From positions 1-59,383 of the forward strand of contig CAZKFA010000005.1 in the NCBI GenBank assembly GCA_964551925.1: 59,383 nt of DNA. The letters run 5' to 3'. The notes below the pieces were generated by a model. That model was not told where the DNA came from, ran no database searches, and saw nothing but the letters and a program-made list of their open reading frames with translations. The position numbers and the translations under genes are program-made. This document shows, piece by piece, positions 8,632 through 16,516 of the stretch. This DNA is from CAZKFA01 sp964551925 (GTDB lineage Bacteria > Cyanobacteriota > Vampirovibrionia > LMEP-6097). Numbering within the stretch: the first letter of the stretch is position 1; every line of letters begins with the position of its first letter.

Positions 8632-10083
8632 ATGGCAAAAAAATTCTTGCGTAAAGATGAAGCGCGTAGAGCATTAGCAGCTGGTATACAAACCGTTGCT
8701 GATATCGTCGCGGTAACACTAGGACCTGCTGGTCGTAATGTTGTATTAGAGAAAAAATTNNNNNNNNNNNNNNNNNNNNNNNNNNNNNNNNNNNNNNNNN
8801 NNNNNNNNNNNNNNNNNNNNNNNNNNNNNNNNNNNNNNNNNNNNNNNNNNNNNNNNNNNGTCAAATCTTCTCGTGATATCGAGCAAGTGGCGACTATTTC
8901 AGCAGCGAATGACAACGAAGTTGGCAAATTGATTGCTGAAGCAATGGAGAAGGTTGGTAGAGATGGTGTTATCACTGTTGAAGAATCTAAATCTATGTCT
9001 ACAGAACTTGAAGTAGTAGAAGGAATGCAATTTGATAAGGGTTACATTTCTCCTTATTTCGTTTCTGATTCAGAAAGAATGGAAGCTAATCTAGAAGATG
9101 CTTTTGTGCTTTGCGTCGATAAAAAAATCAACGTGGCACACGACTTAGTTCCAACACTGGAGCAAGTAGCAAGATCTGGCAGACCGCTATTGATTATTGC
9201 TGAAGATGTCGAAGGCGAGGCACTTGCTGCTCTTGTTATCAACAACCTCAGACAAGTAATCAAAGTAGCTGCTGTTAAGGCTCCTGGCTTTGGTGATCGC
9301 CGCAAAGCAATGTTAGAAGATATCGCAATTCTAACTGGCGCTAAAGTCATCTCTGAAGATATTGACATGAAGCTAGAGAAAGTTACTCTTGAAGATCTTG
9401 GTAACGCGCGTAAAGTTGTAGTCTCTAAAGAGAAAACAATAATCGTTGCTCAAGAAGCTACAAAGAACAACGTCAAATCTAGAATTGCTCAAATCGAAAA
9501 GCAAATTCAAGAATCTGATTCAGAATACGACAAAGAGAAACTACAAGAACGCAAAGCAAAACTTAGTGGTGGTGTAGCAGTTATTAAGGTTGGAGCTCCT
9601 ACTGAGCCAGAACTTAAAGACCGCAAACTAAGACTAGAAGATGCTTTGAACGCAACGAGAGCAGCTGTCGAAGAAGGCATCATCCCTGGTGGTGGTACAA
9701 CTCAAGTCAAAGCTTCCAAAAAACTTGAAGCTAAACTTTCAGAATTTGAAGGTGAAGAAAGACTTGGTGCTGAGATCATTATTCAAGCCTTGCGTAAACC
9801 TTGCATGCAGATTGCTAATAACGCGGGCTTCTCTGGTGAAGTAGTAATCGAAAGAGTACTATCAGAGAAAGAAAACGTTGGTTTCAATGCTGCTGTTGGA
9901 CAATACGTAGACATGTTTGATGCTGGTATCGTAGATCCGGTCAAAGTAAGTCGTACTGCTCTTCAGAACGCAGTTTCAGTTGCTGGTCAAATATTATTGA
10001 CTGACGCTATAATTGTTGAAATCAAAGAAGAGAACTCCGCAGCCGCGCACGCAGGTGCTGGTATGCACCCAGGTGGCTACTAG
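8632..10083 (+). CDS. groL: Chaperonin GroEL, interrupted by an assembly gap
   Basis: The reading has 483 codons including 34 unknown residues. The N-terminus (VTLGPAGRNVVLEK) and everything after VKSSRDIEQVATISAA align with GroEL. Apical-domain EGMQFDKGY and SPYF, the KAPGFGDRRKAMLEDIA segment and GGVAVIKVGA are present. Compared with the 548-residue E. coli protein, about 90 residues with the ATP-site GDGTTTAT motif fall in the gap, so the true gap should be near 280 bp rather than 100. The C-terminal tail ends AHAGAGMHPGGY instead of GGM repeats. AAGGAG precedes the ATG. The gene itself is probably intact. Confidence 0.95.
   Translation: MAKKFLRKDEARRALAAGIQTVADIVAVTLGPAGRNVVLEKKXXXXXXXXXXXXXXXXXXXXXXXXXXXXXXXXXXVKSSRDIEQVATISAANDNEVGKLIAEAMEKVGRDGVITVEESKSMSTELEVVEGMQFDKGYISPYFVSDSERMEANLEDAFVLCVDKKINVAHDLVPTLEQVARSGRPLLIIAEDVEGEALAALVINNLRQVIKVAAVKAPGFGDRRKAMLEDIAILTGAKVISEDIDMKLEKVTLEDLGNARKVVVSKEKTIIVAQEATKNNVKSRIAQIEKQIQESDSEYDKEKLQERKAKLSGGVAVIKVGAPTEPELKDRKLRLEDALNATRAAVEEGIIPGGGTTQVKASKKLEAKLSEFEGEERLGAEIIIQALRKPCMQIANNAGFSGEVVIERVLSEKENVGFNAAVGQYVDMFDAGIVDPVKVSRTALQNAVSVAGQILLTDAIIVEIKEENSAAAHAGAGMHPGGY
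8760..8859. other. Assembly gap (100 N) inside groEL
   Basis: Exactly 100 N. Alignment to GroEL from memory predicts about 90 missing residues, so the run is a placeholder and the true gap is longer. Confidence 0.95.
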
Positions 10084-10087
10084 AACT

Positions 10088-10106
10088 TAATATACACTGT
10101 ATAGCA
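10088..10106. repeat. REP-like palindrome, copy 1
   Basis: TAATATACA-C-TGTATAGCA, centre at 10097. It is a member of the TACTATACA-S-TGTATARTA family found seven times in this window. It lies just after the groEL stop. Confidence 0.65.
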
Positions 10107-10107
10107 G

Positions 10108-10140
10108 AAAAGCCTCAGAGGAATCTGGGGCTTTTTATTT
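10108..10140 (+). terminator. Rho-independent terminator of groES-groEL
   Basis: The hairpin AAAGCC-T-CAGA / TCTG-G-GGCTTT with a GGAA loop is followed by T-rich sequence. It lies 25 bp after the groEL stop. Confidence 0.85.
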
Positions 10141-10152
10141 TTAAACCCTACT

Positions 10153-10171
10153 TACTATACACTGTATAGTA
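10153..10171. repeat. REP-like palindrome, copy 2
   Basis: TACTATACA-C-TGTATAGTA is a perfect 19-bp palindrome around a central base at 10162. It is 65 bp centre to centre from copy 1 and lies between convergent genes, so it is unlikely to be a promoter operator. Confidence 0.7.
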
Positions 10172-10173
10172 AC

Positions 10174-10854
10174 TTACGCATCTTTAGAAATAGTCTCGTT
10201 CTGATACTTGTAAAGAATATTAGAAACCACATTATTAACTTTGGCATGACCAAAAGTTAATATCCATTTACGGTCTGGATTAGATTTCCATAGATGCGGG
10301 CTACGATGAGCGTTGAACTCTTCGCGTATATAACTGATTCTAGATTTGTCTAAGGCTGGAGGTACTTTCTTTTCTTTTTTCTTGAACCATTTGCTCCAAT
10401 TCTCAAACTCACGAGAAACTGATTCAACTATCTCAGAGAGCTTGATCCAAAGACTATCAAGAAAAACCAAAAATCCAAATAGCTGTTCCTCGTCTAAGTC
10501 TTCTTCTATCTCATCAACGCGCTTCGCTGAACCGATACGTCTTTGCTGGCGCTTACGTCTTTCGCGTTCGTCTTTATCACGTTCTTTTTCTTGAGCTAAA
10601 GGATTATAAGGCGTAAACTCGTCAAGATTACGTAAATCAGGACTAATAACTGATTCAGATTCAGTGAACTGAGCCTTAGTATTATCATTTTCTTGAAAAT
10701 TATTTTCTTCAGCGATGCTCGCAGATTTATTCCCATCGACTTCTCTAGCAGATCTAGGATCTAAATTCGCGCGACGGAAACTAGAACCTGTTGCTAAAAC
10801 ATTAGTACCAAGTTCATCGACGTATGAAGACTGTTTTACAGTACTGGGTTGCAT
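10174..10854 (-). CDS. Hypothetical charged protein
   Basis: 226 residues from ATG 10854; a GTG at 10869 would add five. The first ~100 residues are low-complexity and polar. They are followed by a strongly charged stretch (EKERDKDERERRKRQQRR), an acidic run (EEDLDEEQ), one amphipathic or hydrophobic helix (FGFLVFLDSLWIKLSEIV) and a C-terminal part with KWILTFGHAKVNNVVSNIL. There is no signal peptide and no family I recognise. It has its own promoter and a long leader with a strong 5' hairpin. Confidence 0.7.
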   Translation of the reverse strand: MQPSTVKQSSYVDELGTNVLATGSSFRRANLDPRSAREVDGNKSASIAEENNFQENDNTKAQFTESESVISPDLRNLDEFTPYNPLAQEKERDKDERERRKRQQRRIGSAKRVDEIEEDLDEEQLFGFLVFLDSLWIKLSEIVESVSREFENWSKWFKKKEKKVPPALDKSRISYIREEFNAHRSPHLWKSNPDRKWILTFGHAKVNNVVSNILYKYQNETISKDA

Positions 10855-10921
10855 CTTGTATTCAAACACTTGTTGCTTTACATGATATCAAAAGAAATCA
10901 TAAAACACAAGCCCTTTAGGT

Positions 10922-10950
10922 GTAAACACTTATACTATATAAGTATTTAC
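10922..10950 (-). promoter_or_regulatory. 5'-terminal 13-bp hairpin or operator
   Basis: On the minus strand, GTAAATACTTATA and TATAAGTGTTTAC flank a TAG loop. All 13 pairs form in RNA (one is U-G). It starts at the predicted transcription start, so it could protect the mRNA 5' end, or act as DNA as a repressor site. Confidence 0.6.
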
Positions 10951-10957
10951 GAGTAAG

Positions 10958-10987
10958 ATCTTAGCATTAAGTAAATACGAATGTCAA
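10958..10987 (-). promoter_or_regulatory. Sigma-70 type promoter of the 10174-10854 gene
   Basis: Minus-strand TTGACA (10987-10982), an 18-bp spacer ending in TGC, and TAAGAT (10963-10958). It is a near-consensus, extended -10 promoter. Transcription should start near 10951, giving a leader of about 100 nt. Confidence 0.7.
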
Positions 10988-11006
10988 GGGCTAATATTAA
11001 GTTTTA

Positions 11007-11453
11007 TTAAGCCAATTGCTTAGAATCCATCAGAGAGAATAAACCAGAAATATTAGTCTGCATATAGTGATTATGGCTATCTACACTAGTAAAACGCTCA
11101 CCAGGACGCAAAGCAATACTGGCGACTGAGTTAAAATGTTGTATTTGTTGAGCTTCTGCTGAGCTAATAGTTAAGTTATCATCCGAAGCTTCAGCTTCGT
11201 CTGTAGCTTCAACTCCACGATAATTTCCTATTTTGGCTTGAGAGTTAGTGATTTTTTGCTTAAGACGTACTTCATCTAATGCTGATTGCACTTGAATAAT
11301 AGCCTCTTGAATAGGCGGCAAATCATCTACCAGACCCTGATTCACACTAGACGCGTATTTGGCCTGTAAATCTTCATGCAGCTTTTCAAGCTGGGTTTGC
11401 GGTGTTGGCCGCGAACGGCTTATCGAATATTCGTTATTAACAGTCTCGCTCAC
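11007..11453 (-). CDS. Hypothetical coiled-coil protein, promoter box A
   Basis: 148 residues starting at GTG 11453. Residues ~20-75 (LEKLHEDLQAKYASS, IQVQSALDEVRLKQKI) are predicted helical or coiled coil. The middle is acidic (EATDEAEASDD) and the end (GLFSLMDSK) is hydrophobic. No signal peptide or known domain is recognised. The start is set by the promoter: a CTTAACC direct repeat, 9 bp, TTAAAT, 6 bp, GTG. It shares this rare promoter layout with fliJ and a fliK-like gene, so a role in flagella or in the same regulon is a reasonable inference. Confidence 0.75.
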   Translation of the reverse strand: MSETVNNEYSISRSRPTPQTQLEKLHEDLQAKYASSVNQGLVDDLPPIQEAIIQVQSALDEVRLKQKITNSQAKIGNYRGVEATDEAEASDDNLTISSAEAQQIQHFNSVASIALRPGERFTSVDSHNHYMQTNISGLFSLMDSKQLA

Positions 11454-11459
11454 GCCTGT

Positions 11460-11492
11460 ATTTAATCATATTTAGGTTAAGCTTCGGTTAAG
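11460..11492 (-). promoter_or_regulatory. Promoter box A (11-bp direct repeat) and -10
   Basis: Minus strand: CTTAACC (11492-11486), GAAG, CTTAACC (11481-11475), 9 bp, TTAAAT (11465-11460), 6 bp, GTG at 11453. The box touches the adjacent gap. Confidence 0.75.
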
Positions 11493-11592
11493 NNNNNNNN
11501 NNNNNNNNNNNNNNNNNNNNNNNNNNNNNNNNNNNNNNNNNNNNNNNNNNNNNNNNNNNNNNNNNNNNNNNNNNNNNNNNNNNNNNNNNNNN
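11493..11592. other. Assembly gap (100 N)
   Basis: It hides the 3' end of the arginase-fold gene and perhaps sequence upstream of box A. Confidence 0.95.
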
Positions 11593-12542
11593 CCAAAAAT
11601 ATTAGCTAATATATCACTAGCCCATTCAGCAGCCTCCCCGCGCTTATCCCAAGCCTCACGACTTGGACAGTACTCAACTATATCTATAGAGCTTAAACGC
11701 CCTTGCCGGCGTAATTTCACATCAAGCTCACGAGCGATAGCAAGCGCCTCACGATATCTCAATTGACCTAGAGAAAAATTACTAACTCCACTTAAATCAA
11801 GTGCATTAAGATCCCAAATAATATGAATATGCTGACAATGAGTTAATGACTCAATAGCTAAATTAATAGCTTCTCTAACGCCAAGCTCATCAATATCTTC
11901 CATCGTAAAAAATTTATGATCAACCACTTCCTGAGCGGATTTGTGATTGATACCAATATGCACGATGTTAGATTTAGGTAAAATTGGATTACCCAAATTA
12001 CGAAAATTCATTAAAGTCTTGAAATCAGGATGCCTAGGCTCTTTATCAAAAGTAAGCACCGTAAAAATCATACGATTAGCATTCCAGCTCTTAGTCACAC
12101 GCGGTGAACTATTACAAAGATGATTACTTAACCATATTATACCCAGTTTGTCCTTACCATAAACCTCAACAGCAGCTGTAACGCTAGCGAGACTCAGAGA
12201 TCCATCTCCACCAAGTACAACTGGGATCTTATTATTCTGAATAGATTTCTTAACTGTTTCACAAAGCCAATTGTTTACAATCAATATTGATTGTAAATTA
12301 CGGATTTTTAAAGCATCATCTTGTACTGCAAACGGACCAAGACTAGGTGGATGAATTTCATTGACTTGTAAGCCAATTGCTGTAAGCTTTTTGACAAGCT
12401 CCGGATCAGTCAATAACGAATGTGCGCCTTCTTGTGCCAGATTATCCGTACCACCGAAGCCCCAAGGAGCAATAATCAAATCAAGCTCTGGACTAACAAC
12501 TTGCTGATAACGTTGCACACTAAGAGGAGCATGATTAGACAT
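11593..12542 (-). CDS. Arginase/agmatinase-fold protein with degenerate metal site, 3' end in gap
   Basis: 316 residues are visible. The order of motifs follows ureohydrolases (VVLGGDGS, KLGIIWLSNHLCN, HIIWDLNALDL, SSIDIVEYCP), but most manganese ligands are changed. GGDH is GGDG, the DAHxD motif reads SNHLC, and DxD near the C-terminus reads DLN. That leaves only two of the six usual ligands. It is probably a non-catalytic homologue or binds something else. It starts inside the end of argB (8-bp overlap), so it is translationally coupled to arginine biosynthesis. The few codons readable beyond the gap belong to box A, not to this gene. Confidence 0.75.
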
Positions 12543-13389
12543 TTTTCTTCACCCGAGTACCTGCTCCCTTATCTGTAAACACTTCTAATAGTAAGCTATG
12601 TTGCTCTAAACCATTGAGGATAATAGCTTCCTTAACTCCATTAGCCACAGCTCTAATACAACATTCAAGTTTGGGTATCATACCAGCACTAACAGTACCA
12701 TTAGCAATCAAGCCCAAAGCCTCATCATGATTGAGCTCAGTGATTAAACTCTCTGGCTTATTGCGATCACGCAACACACCAAGAGTATCAGTCATTAATA
12801 ATACTTTCTCTGCTTGCATACCAATCGCAAGCTGCGCTGCCATAGTATCAGCATTAATATTATAAGCATTACCCTTCTCATCTGGTGCAATAGAACTCAA
12901 AACCGGTATCAGACCTAATTTCAAAATTTCATAAATCAACTCAAGGTTAGAAGATTTCAACTCTCCCACCATATTGCCTGAACCAGCGTCTGCAAGCTGC
13001 TTAGCGACCATAATACGACCATCTCTACCACTAATACCAATCGCCAAAGCTCCCGCACAATTAATCATCGAAACTATGCGACGTTGTATTTTGCCATGCA
13101 GAACCATCTCTACTACTTCCATGGTCTCCGCGTCTGTTTTACGTAGACCATTAGAGAACTCTATCTCTTTACCAAGCTTAGTAAGCATTTGGTTAATTTC
13201 TGGACCACCACCGTGTACTAAAATAGTTTTAATGCCAACACTATTAAGCAATATCAGATCCTTAATAGTGAGCTTTGCCATCTCATCATCCAATAAAGCT
13301 GAACCACCATACTTAATAACAAAAACCTTACCTGTGTATTTTTGAATATACGGCAAGGCTTCGGATAAATGTTGTACTCTAGTTTCCAC
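12535..13389 (-). CDS. argB: Acetylglutamate kinase
   Basis: 284 residues, the normal size. It phosphorylates N-acetylglutamate in arginine synthesis. Family motifs are FVIKYGGSAL (nucleotide-binding Lys and Gly), VHGGGPEIN, a GISGRDG segment and the NINADTMA motif. It overlaps rnc upstream and the arginase-fold gene downstream, so it sits within a tightly packed minus-strand operon from efp or accB to the arginase-fold gene. Confidence 0.96.
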   Translation of the reverse strand: METRVQHLSEALPYIQKYTGKVFVIKYGGSALLDDEMAKLTIKDLILLNSVGIKTILVHGGGPEINQMLTKLGKEIEFSNGLRKTDAETMEVVEMVLHGKIQRRIVSMINCAGALAIGISGRDGRIMVAKQLADAGSGNMVGELKSSNLELIYEILKLGLIPVLSSIAPDEKGNAYNINADTMAAQLAIGMQAEKVLLMTDTLGVLRDRNKPESLITELNHDEALGLIANGTVSAGMIPKLECCIRAVANGVKEAIILNGLEQHSLLLEVFTDKGAGTRVKKNV

Positions 13390-14053
13390 CTTTCTCCATT
13401 ATACCCAAATTCTCTAGTGCGACTTTAGCAGCATTCTGCCCAGCGATTTTCTTAGTAGCACCCTTAGCTTGACCTAATAATTTATCTTCAATAAAGACCC
13501 CAATTTCAAACTCCTTAGAGTGATCAGGACCAATACTACTAAGGGTTTTATAATCAGGTTGCATTTTATACAAAGATTGAATTTTTTCTTGCAACAAAGA
13601 TTTATAATCAAGCAACAGGGCATCTTCTAGAGCTTTGTCTATATGGTCGTGCCAGAGTTCAAGAATAAAATTCTCAGCATCTTCATAACTTTTAGCAAGA
13701 TATACTGCTCCTATCAAAGCCTCTAAAGCATTACCTAGAATAGATTTAGATTGCTTCATATTAGTCATAGATGAACCAATACGCAAATGTTTTTGTAAAT
13801 CAATATGCTCTGCGATAGATGAAAGTAAATCATCAGAGATTAATCTTGCTCTATATTTAGTTAGTAAACCTTCATCAGCTTCTTGAAATCTATTAAGCAA
13901 ATACTTACTAAAAACAAGCTTCAAAACCGCATCACCAAAGAACTCTAAACGTTCATTACTTTTGCGTTTACTATCATCCTTAGTTAACGAACTATGCGTT
14001 AAAGCTTCGTCAATCAAATCCTGACTCAAAAGCTCTAACCAACTTGTAATCAT
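13379..14053 (-). CDS. rnc: Ribonuclease III
   Basis: 224 residues. The catalytic signature NERLEFFGDAVL and the second acidic site (ALEALIGAVYL) are present, followed by a C-terminal double-stranded RNA-binding domain (SLLQEKIQ to AAKVALENLG). It cleaves rRNA precursors and other duplex RNA. It overlaps accB and argB by a few bases. Confidence 0.96.
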   Translation of the reverse strand: MITSWLELLSQDLIDEALTHSSLTKDDSKRKSNERLEFFGDAVLKLVFSKYLLNRFQEADEGLLTKYRARLISDDLLSSIAEHIDLQKHLRIGSSMTNMKQSKSILGNALEALIGAVYLAKSYEDAENFILELWHDHIDKALEDALLLDYKSLLQEKIQSLYKMQPDYKTLSSIGPDHSKEFEIGVFIEDKLLGQAKGATKKIAGQNAAKVALENLGIMEKGGN

Positions 14054-14505
14054 TTTACTTTTCTAAGCTTGAGAATTACTTGACCAAAAGAAATGGCTTC
14101 TCCATTATTGACCATAACAGCAACAACCTCACCTTCCTGATCTGCTGGTAACTCATTCATTAATTTCATGGCTTCAATAATACAAACAGTGTCACCTTTT
14201 TTGATGCGATCGCCAACCTTCACAAATGGTTCAGCATCAGGGGAAGAAGCTGAATAATAGGTACCAACCATTGGTGATTTAATTTCTAATAGAGACTCAT
14301 CTTTGACTGCTGGACTGGCGGCGACAGATACTGGAGCAGGCGCAGCAGCTACAGCTGTAGAAACTACAGTAGCTTCCTTGCGAACTCTAATCTTAGTATC
14401 ATTAACTTCAATTTCTATCTCAGTCAAGCCTTGTTCTTTAAGGATACCAGCTAGGATATTAATCTTATCTACCGGCAGACCACCATTATTATTTGATTCT
14501 TTCAT
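14050..14505 (-). CDS. accB: Biotin carboxyl carrier protein of acetyl-CoA carboxylase
   Basis: 151 residues. The short N-terminal domain, Ala/Pro/Val linker (residues ~50-70) and biotinyl domain with EAMKLMNE, where the Lys carries biotin, are typical. It carries CO2 between the carboxylase subunits in fatty acid synthesis. accC is not adjacent. It is 36 bp downstream of efp, and a TATAAT (14531-14526) in that gap may give it its own start. Confidence 0.95.
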   Translation of the reverse strand: MKESNNNGGLPVDKINILAGILKEQGLTEIEIEVNDTKIRVRKEATVVSTAVAAAPAPVSVAASPAVKDESLLEIKSPMVGTYYSASSPDAEPFVKVGDRIKKGDTVCIIEAMKLMNELPADQEGEVVAVMVNNGEAISFGQVILKLRKVK

Positions 14506-14541
14506 AATTCACTTATCAGGGGAATATTATAACAAAGACGC

Positions 14542-15105
14542 TTACTTCACCCTATCTTGATACTCTTTTGTCCTTGGATTTAGGCGTATTATCTCGCCCT
14601 GCTCCACAAAGAATGGCACGTTGATTACAGCCCCTGTCTCAAGTATTGCAGGCTTAGAGCCGCCTGTAGCGGTATTGCCCTTCTCATTTGGAGCGGTTTC
14701 AACTATCTTCAATTCTATTGAATTTGGCAACTCTACGGATATTATCTTACCATCGCAACTAGTAATAGTACAAATGGTTTCTTCCTTCAAGAAATCAACA
14801 ACATCTTTACCAAGAATTTCTTTTGTCAATTCCGTCTGCTCATAGCTCTTCATATCCATGAAAGCATAATTATCACCAGCAGCATAAAGATACTGCATCT
14901 CTTTACGTTCAACAAACATCTCTTCAAACTGTTCATTCATTCTAAAAGTTTCTTCTCTGGTAGAGCCAGTTTGCACGTTACGTAATTTGCTACGCACAAA
15001 GGCAGCTCCTTTGCCGGGCTTAACATGCAAGAATTCCAGCACTTGGAATATATTGCCCTTCCACTTGAAGGTTAAGCCATTTCTAAAATCAGTTGGGGTC
15101 AGCAT
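14542..15105 (-). CDS. efp: Translation elongation factor P
   Basis: 187 residues, full length. It helps ribosomes pass polyproline stretches. Domain I has the PGKGAAFVR loop with a Lys at the usual tip, and the C-terminal OB domains end in GEIIRLNPRTKEY. AAGGAA precedes the ATG. It is followed by accB, an order seen in many bacteria. Confidence 0.96.
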   Translation of the reverse strand: MLTPTDFRNGLTFKWKGNIFQVLEFLHVKPGKGAAFVRSKLRNVQTGSTREETFRMNEQFEEMFVERKEMQYLYAAGDNYAFMDMKSYEQTELTKEILGKDVVDFLKEETICTITSCDGKIISVELPNSIELKIVETAPNEKGNTATGGSKPAILETGAVINVPFFVEQGEIIRLNPRTKEYQDRVK

Positions 15106-15144
15106 TAATTTAATTTCCTTGGTCTTTTAGATTATAGCAGAAGC

Positions 15145-16008
15145 TTAAAGGTTTCTCCCCGTAGCAGCCAAACAGACGACATCAGTCCAAATGCCACAAC
15201 CCTGGCGATTCAAGACCTTCAACATCTCTATAAAAGTGCTGCCAGTAGTCGTAATATCATCAACAATGACAAGAATGTATTTATAAGAAGAATCTAAATA
15301 TTTATCAATTTGATTATAATCAAAAGCTCCTGCCAAAATTTGCTGCCTCTCTAACCTATCCTTCTTAAAAAGACTCTCAGTTTCTTTATTGCGAATAAAT
15401 AAATTCTCCACAAAAGCAATATCTTCCACCAAATGCAGATTAAGCCCTTGATCGCTTTGTAATAAATATTGAATTGGACGTTGCTTTAATTCCTGCTGCA
15501 AAGCTAAGCTAAATTTATTTGCTAATAAGGCAGATTGATTAAACGCTCGCCGGTGCATTTTGCCCCAGTGCATTGGGACAGCTGTAACTATCAGCTTCAC
15601 TGGAGTTGTTGAGATAGGCACGGCACGCTCAGAAGCATTCTCTGAAAGGATTACAGAAGAGTATTTAGACCAATAACTAAGCAATAGCTCTTGCCAAAAT
15701 CTTACATAATGCGGCTTACGATACTTATAAGTCCGCATCAAAGATTTAGTCAAGATCCCATACTCTGCCGCAAAATAAATCTTTGGGTAGCTTAGCAAAA
15801 ATTCCGAGTCTAAATCTAAAAGATCCTTCGAGCTAAATTGCTTAATTGATTTTGTGTAATCAAGCTCTAATTTTGAATAACAAACATCACAAAGGAAACC
15901 ATTATCTACTGCACTAGCTTTCTTACAACCATAGCAAAGCCTGACAGAAAGCTGATCCAACAGACTATCAAATATCTCAGAGCATAAGAACAATAACTTT
16001 TTGAACAT
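15145..16008 (-). CDS. comF: ComF-family phosphoribosyltransferase-like protein
   Basis: 287 residues. An N-terminal zinc-finger pair (CYGC, CDVC) is followed by the phosphoribosyltransferase fold with RRAFNQS and the PRPP-loop motif VDDITTTGST. Relatives are needed for DNA uptake in competent bacteria, but many family members lack a tested role. The ATG at 16008 is preceded by GGGG; a TTG two codons upstream is less likely. It closes the minus-strand run that starts at nusA. Confidence 0.88.
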   Translation of the reverse strand: MFKKLLFLCSEIFDSLLDQLSVRLCYGCKKASAVDNGFLCDVCYSKLELDYTKSIKQFSSKDLLDLDSEFLLSYPKIYFAAEYGILTKSLMRTYKYRKPHYVRFWQELLLSYWSKYSSVILSENASERAVPISTTPVKLIVTAVPMHWGKMHRRAFNQSALLANKFSLALQQELKQRPIQYLLQSDQGLNLHLVEDIAFVENLFIRNKETESLFKKDRLERQQILAGAFDYNQIDKYLDSSYKYILVIVDDITTTGSTFIEMLKVLNRQGCGIWTDVVCLAATGRNL

Positions 16009-16060
16009 CCCCAACTAAGAGATTAGCAAAAACCAACTTAATTGAAGCGGGTCATTTAAC

Positions 16061-16516
16061 CTACTTCTTACCTTTATTCACAAAAGGAAAGGCTGCTAAG
16101 CTACCAAAGAGACTACTCACACAACAAACAATAAAGGTTACTAAAGCAAAGGCGATATAGAATTCCACTCCCAATCGTGAAATCACATCACTATCAATTC
16201 TAGAATGCATCCTAGTAGCTTTATTAACCGCTTCAATCATGGCTACTTGTAAATCTTGATTCTGCAAACTAATGATATACACCAGAGTTAATACCCCAGC
16301 CACAATCAAACCAGTAAATAAGCCCAAGAGCATTGCTTCTTGCCAGCTTACTTCTCTAAACTTATCTGCCTGATTAGATTTGAAGAAATATACAGCTAAG
16401 ACCCCACCAGCAAAATAACCAATAAAAGCCATACCAGGAATCGGTAATATAAATACTGTCTCAAACAAAATCACTGCTAAAGCCGCTAGTAATACTGGTC
16501 TAAAAAACTTAATCAT
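16061..16516 (-). CDS. Four-helix integral membrane protein, unknown
   Basis: 151 residues with about four membrane segments: LLAALAVILFETVFILPI, MAFIGYFAGGVLAVYFF, LGLFTGLIVAGVLTLVY, and FYIAFALVTFIVCCVSSLFG. The short loop between helices 3 and 4 is polar. It could be a DUF4199-like protein, but I do not recognise it firmly. Its start overlaps the stop of the RodZ-like gene, so the two are coupled. Confidence 0.7.
   Translation of the reverse strand: MIKFFRPVLLAALAVILFETVFILPIPGMAFIGYFAGGVLAVYFFKSNQADKFREVSWQEAMLLGLFTGLIVAGVLTLVYIISLQNQDLQVAMIEAVNKATRMHSRIDSDVISRLGVEFYIAFALVTFIVCCVSSLFGSLAAFPFVNKGKK

Noticed and set aside
10997..11011. TTAAG repeat near 11000 as another promoter box
   Set aside because: The period is 10 bp rather than 11, and there is no -10 hexamer or gene start at the expected distance.
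11472..11492. Seven codons after the gap that extend the arginase-fold frame
   Set aside because: The gap length is a placeholder, so the frame match is meaningless, and these bases are exactly promoter box A of the next gene.
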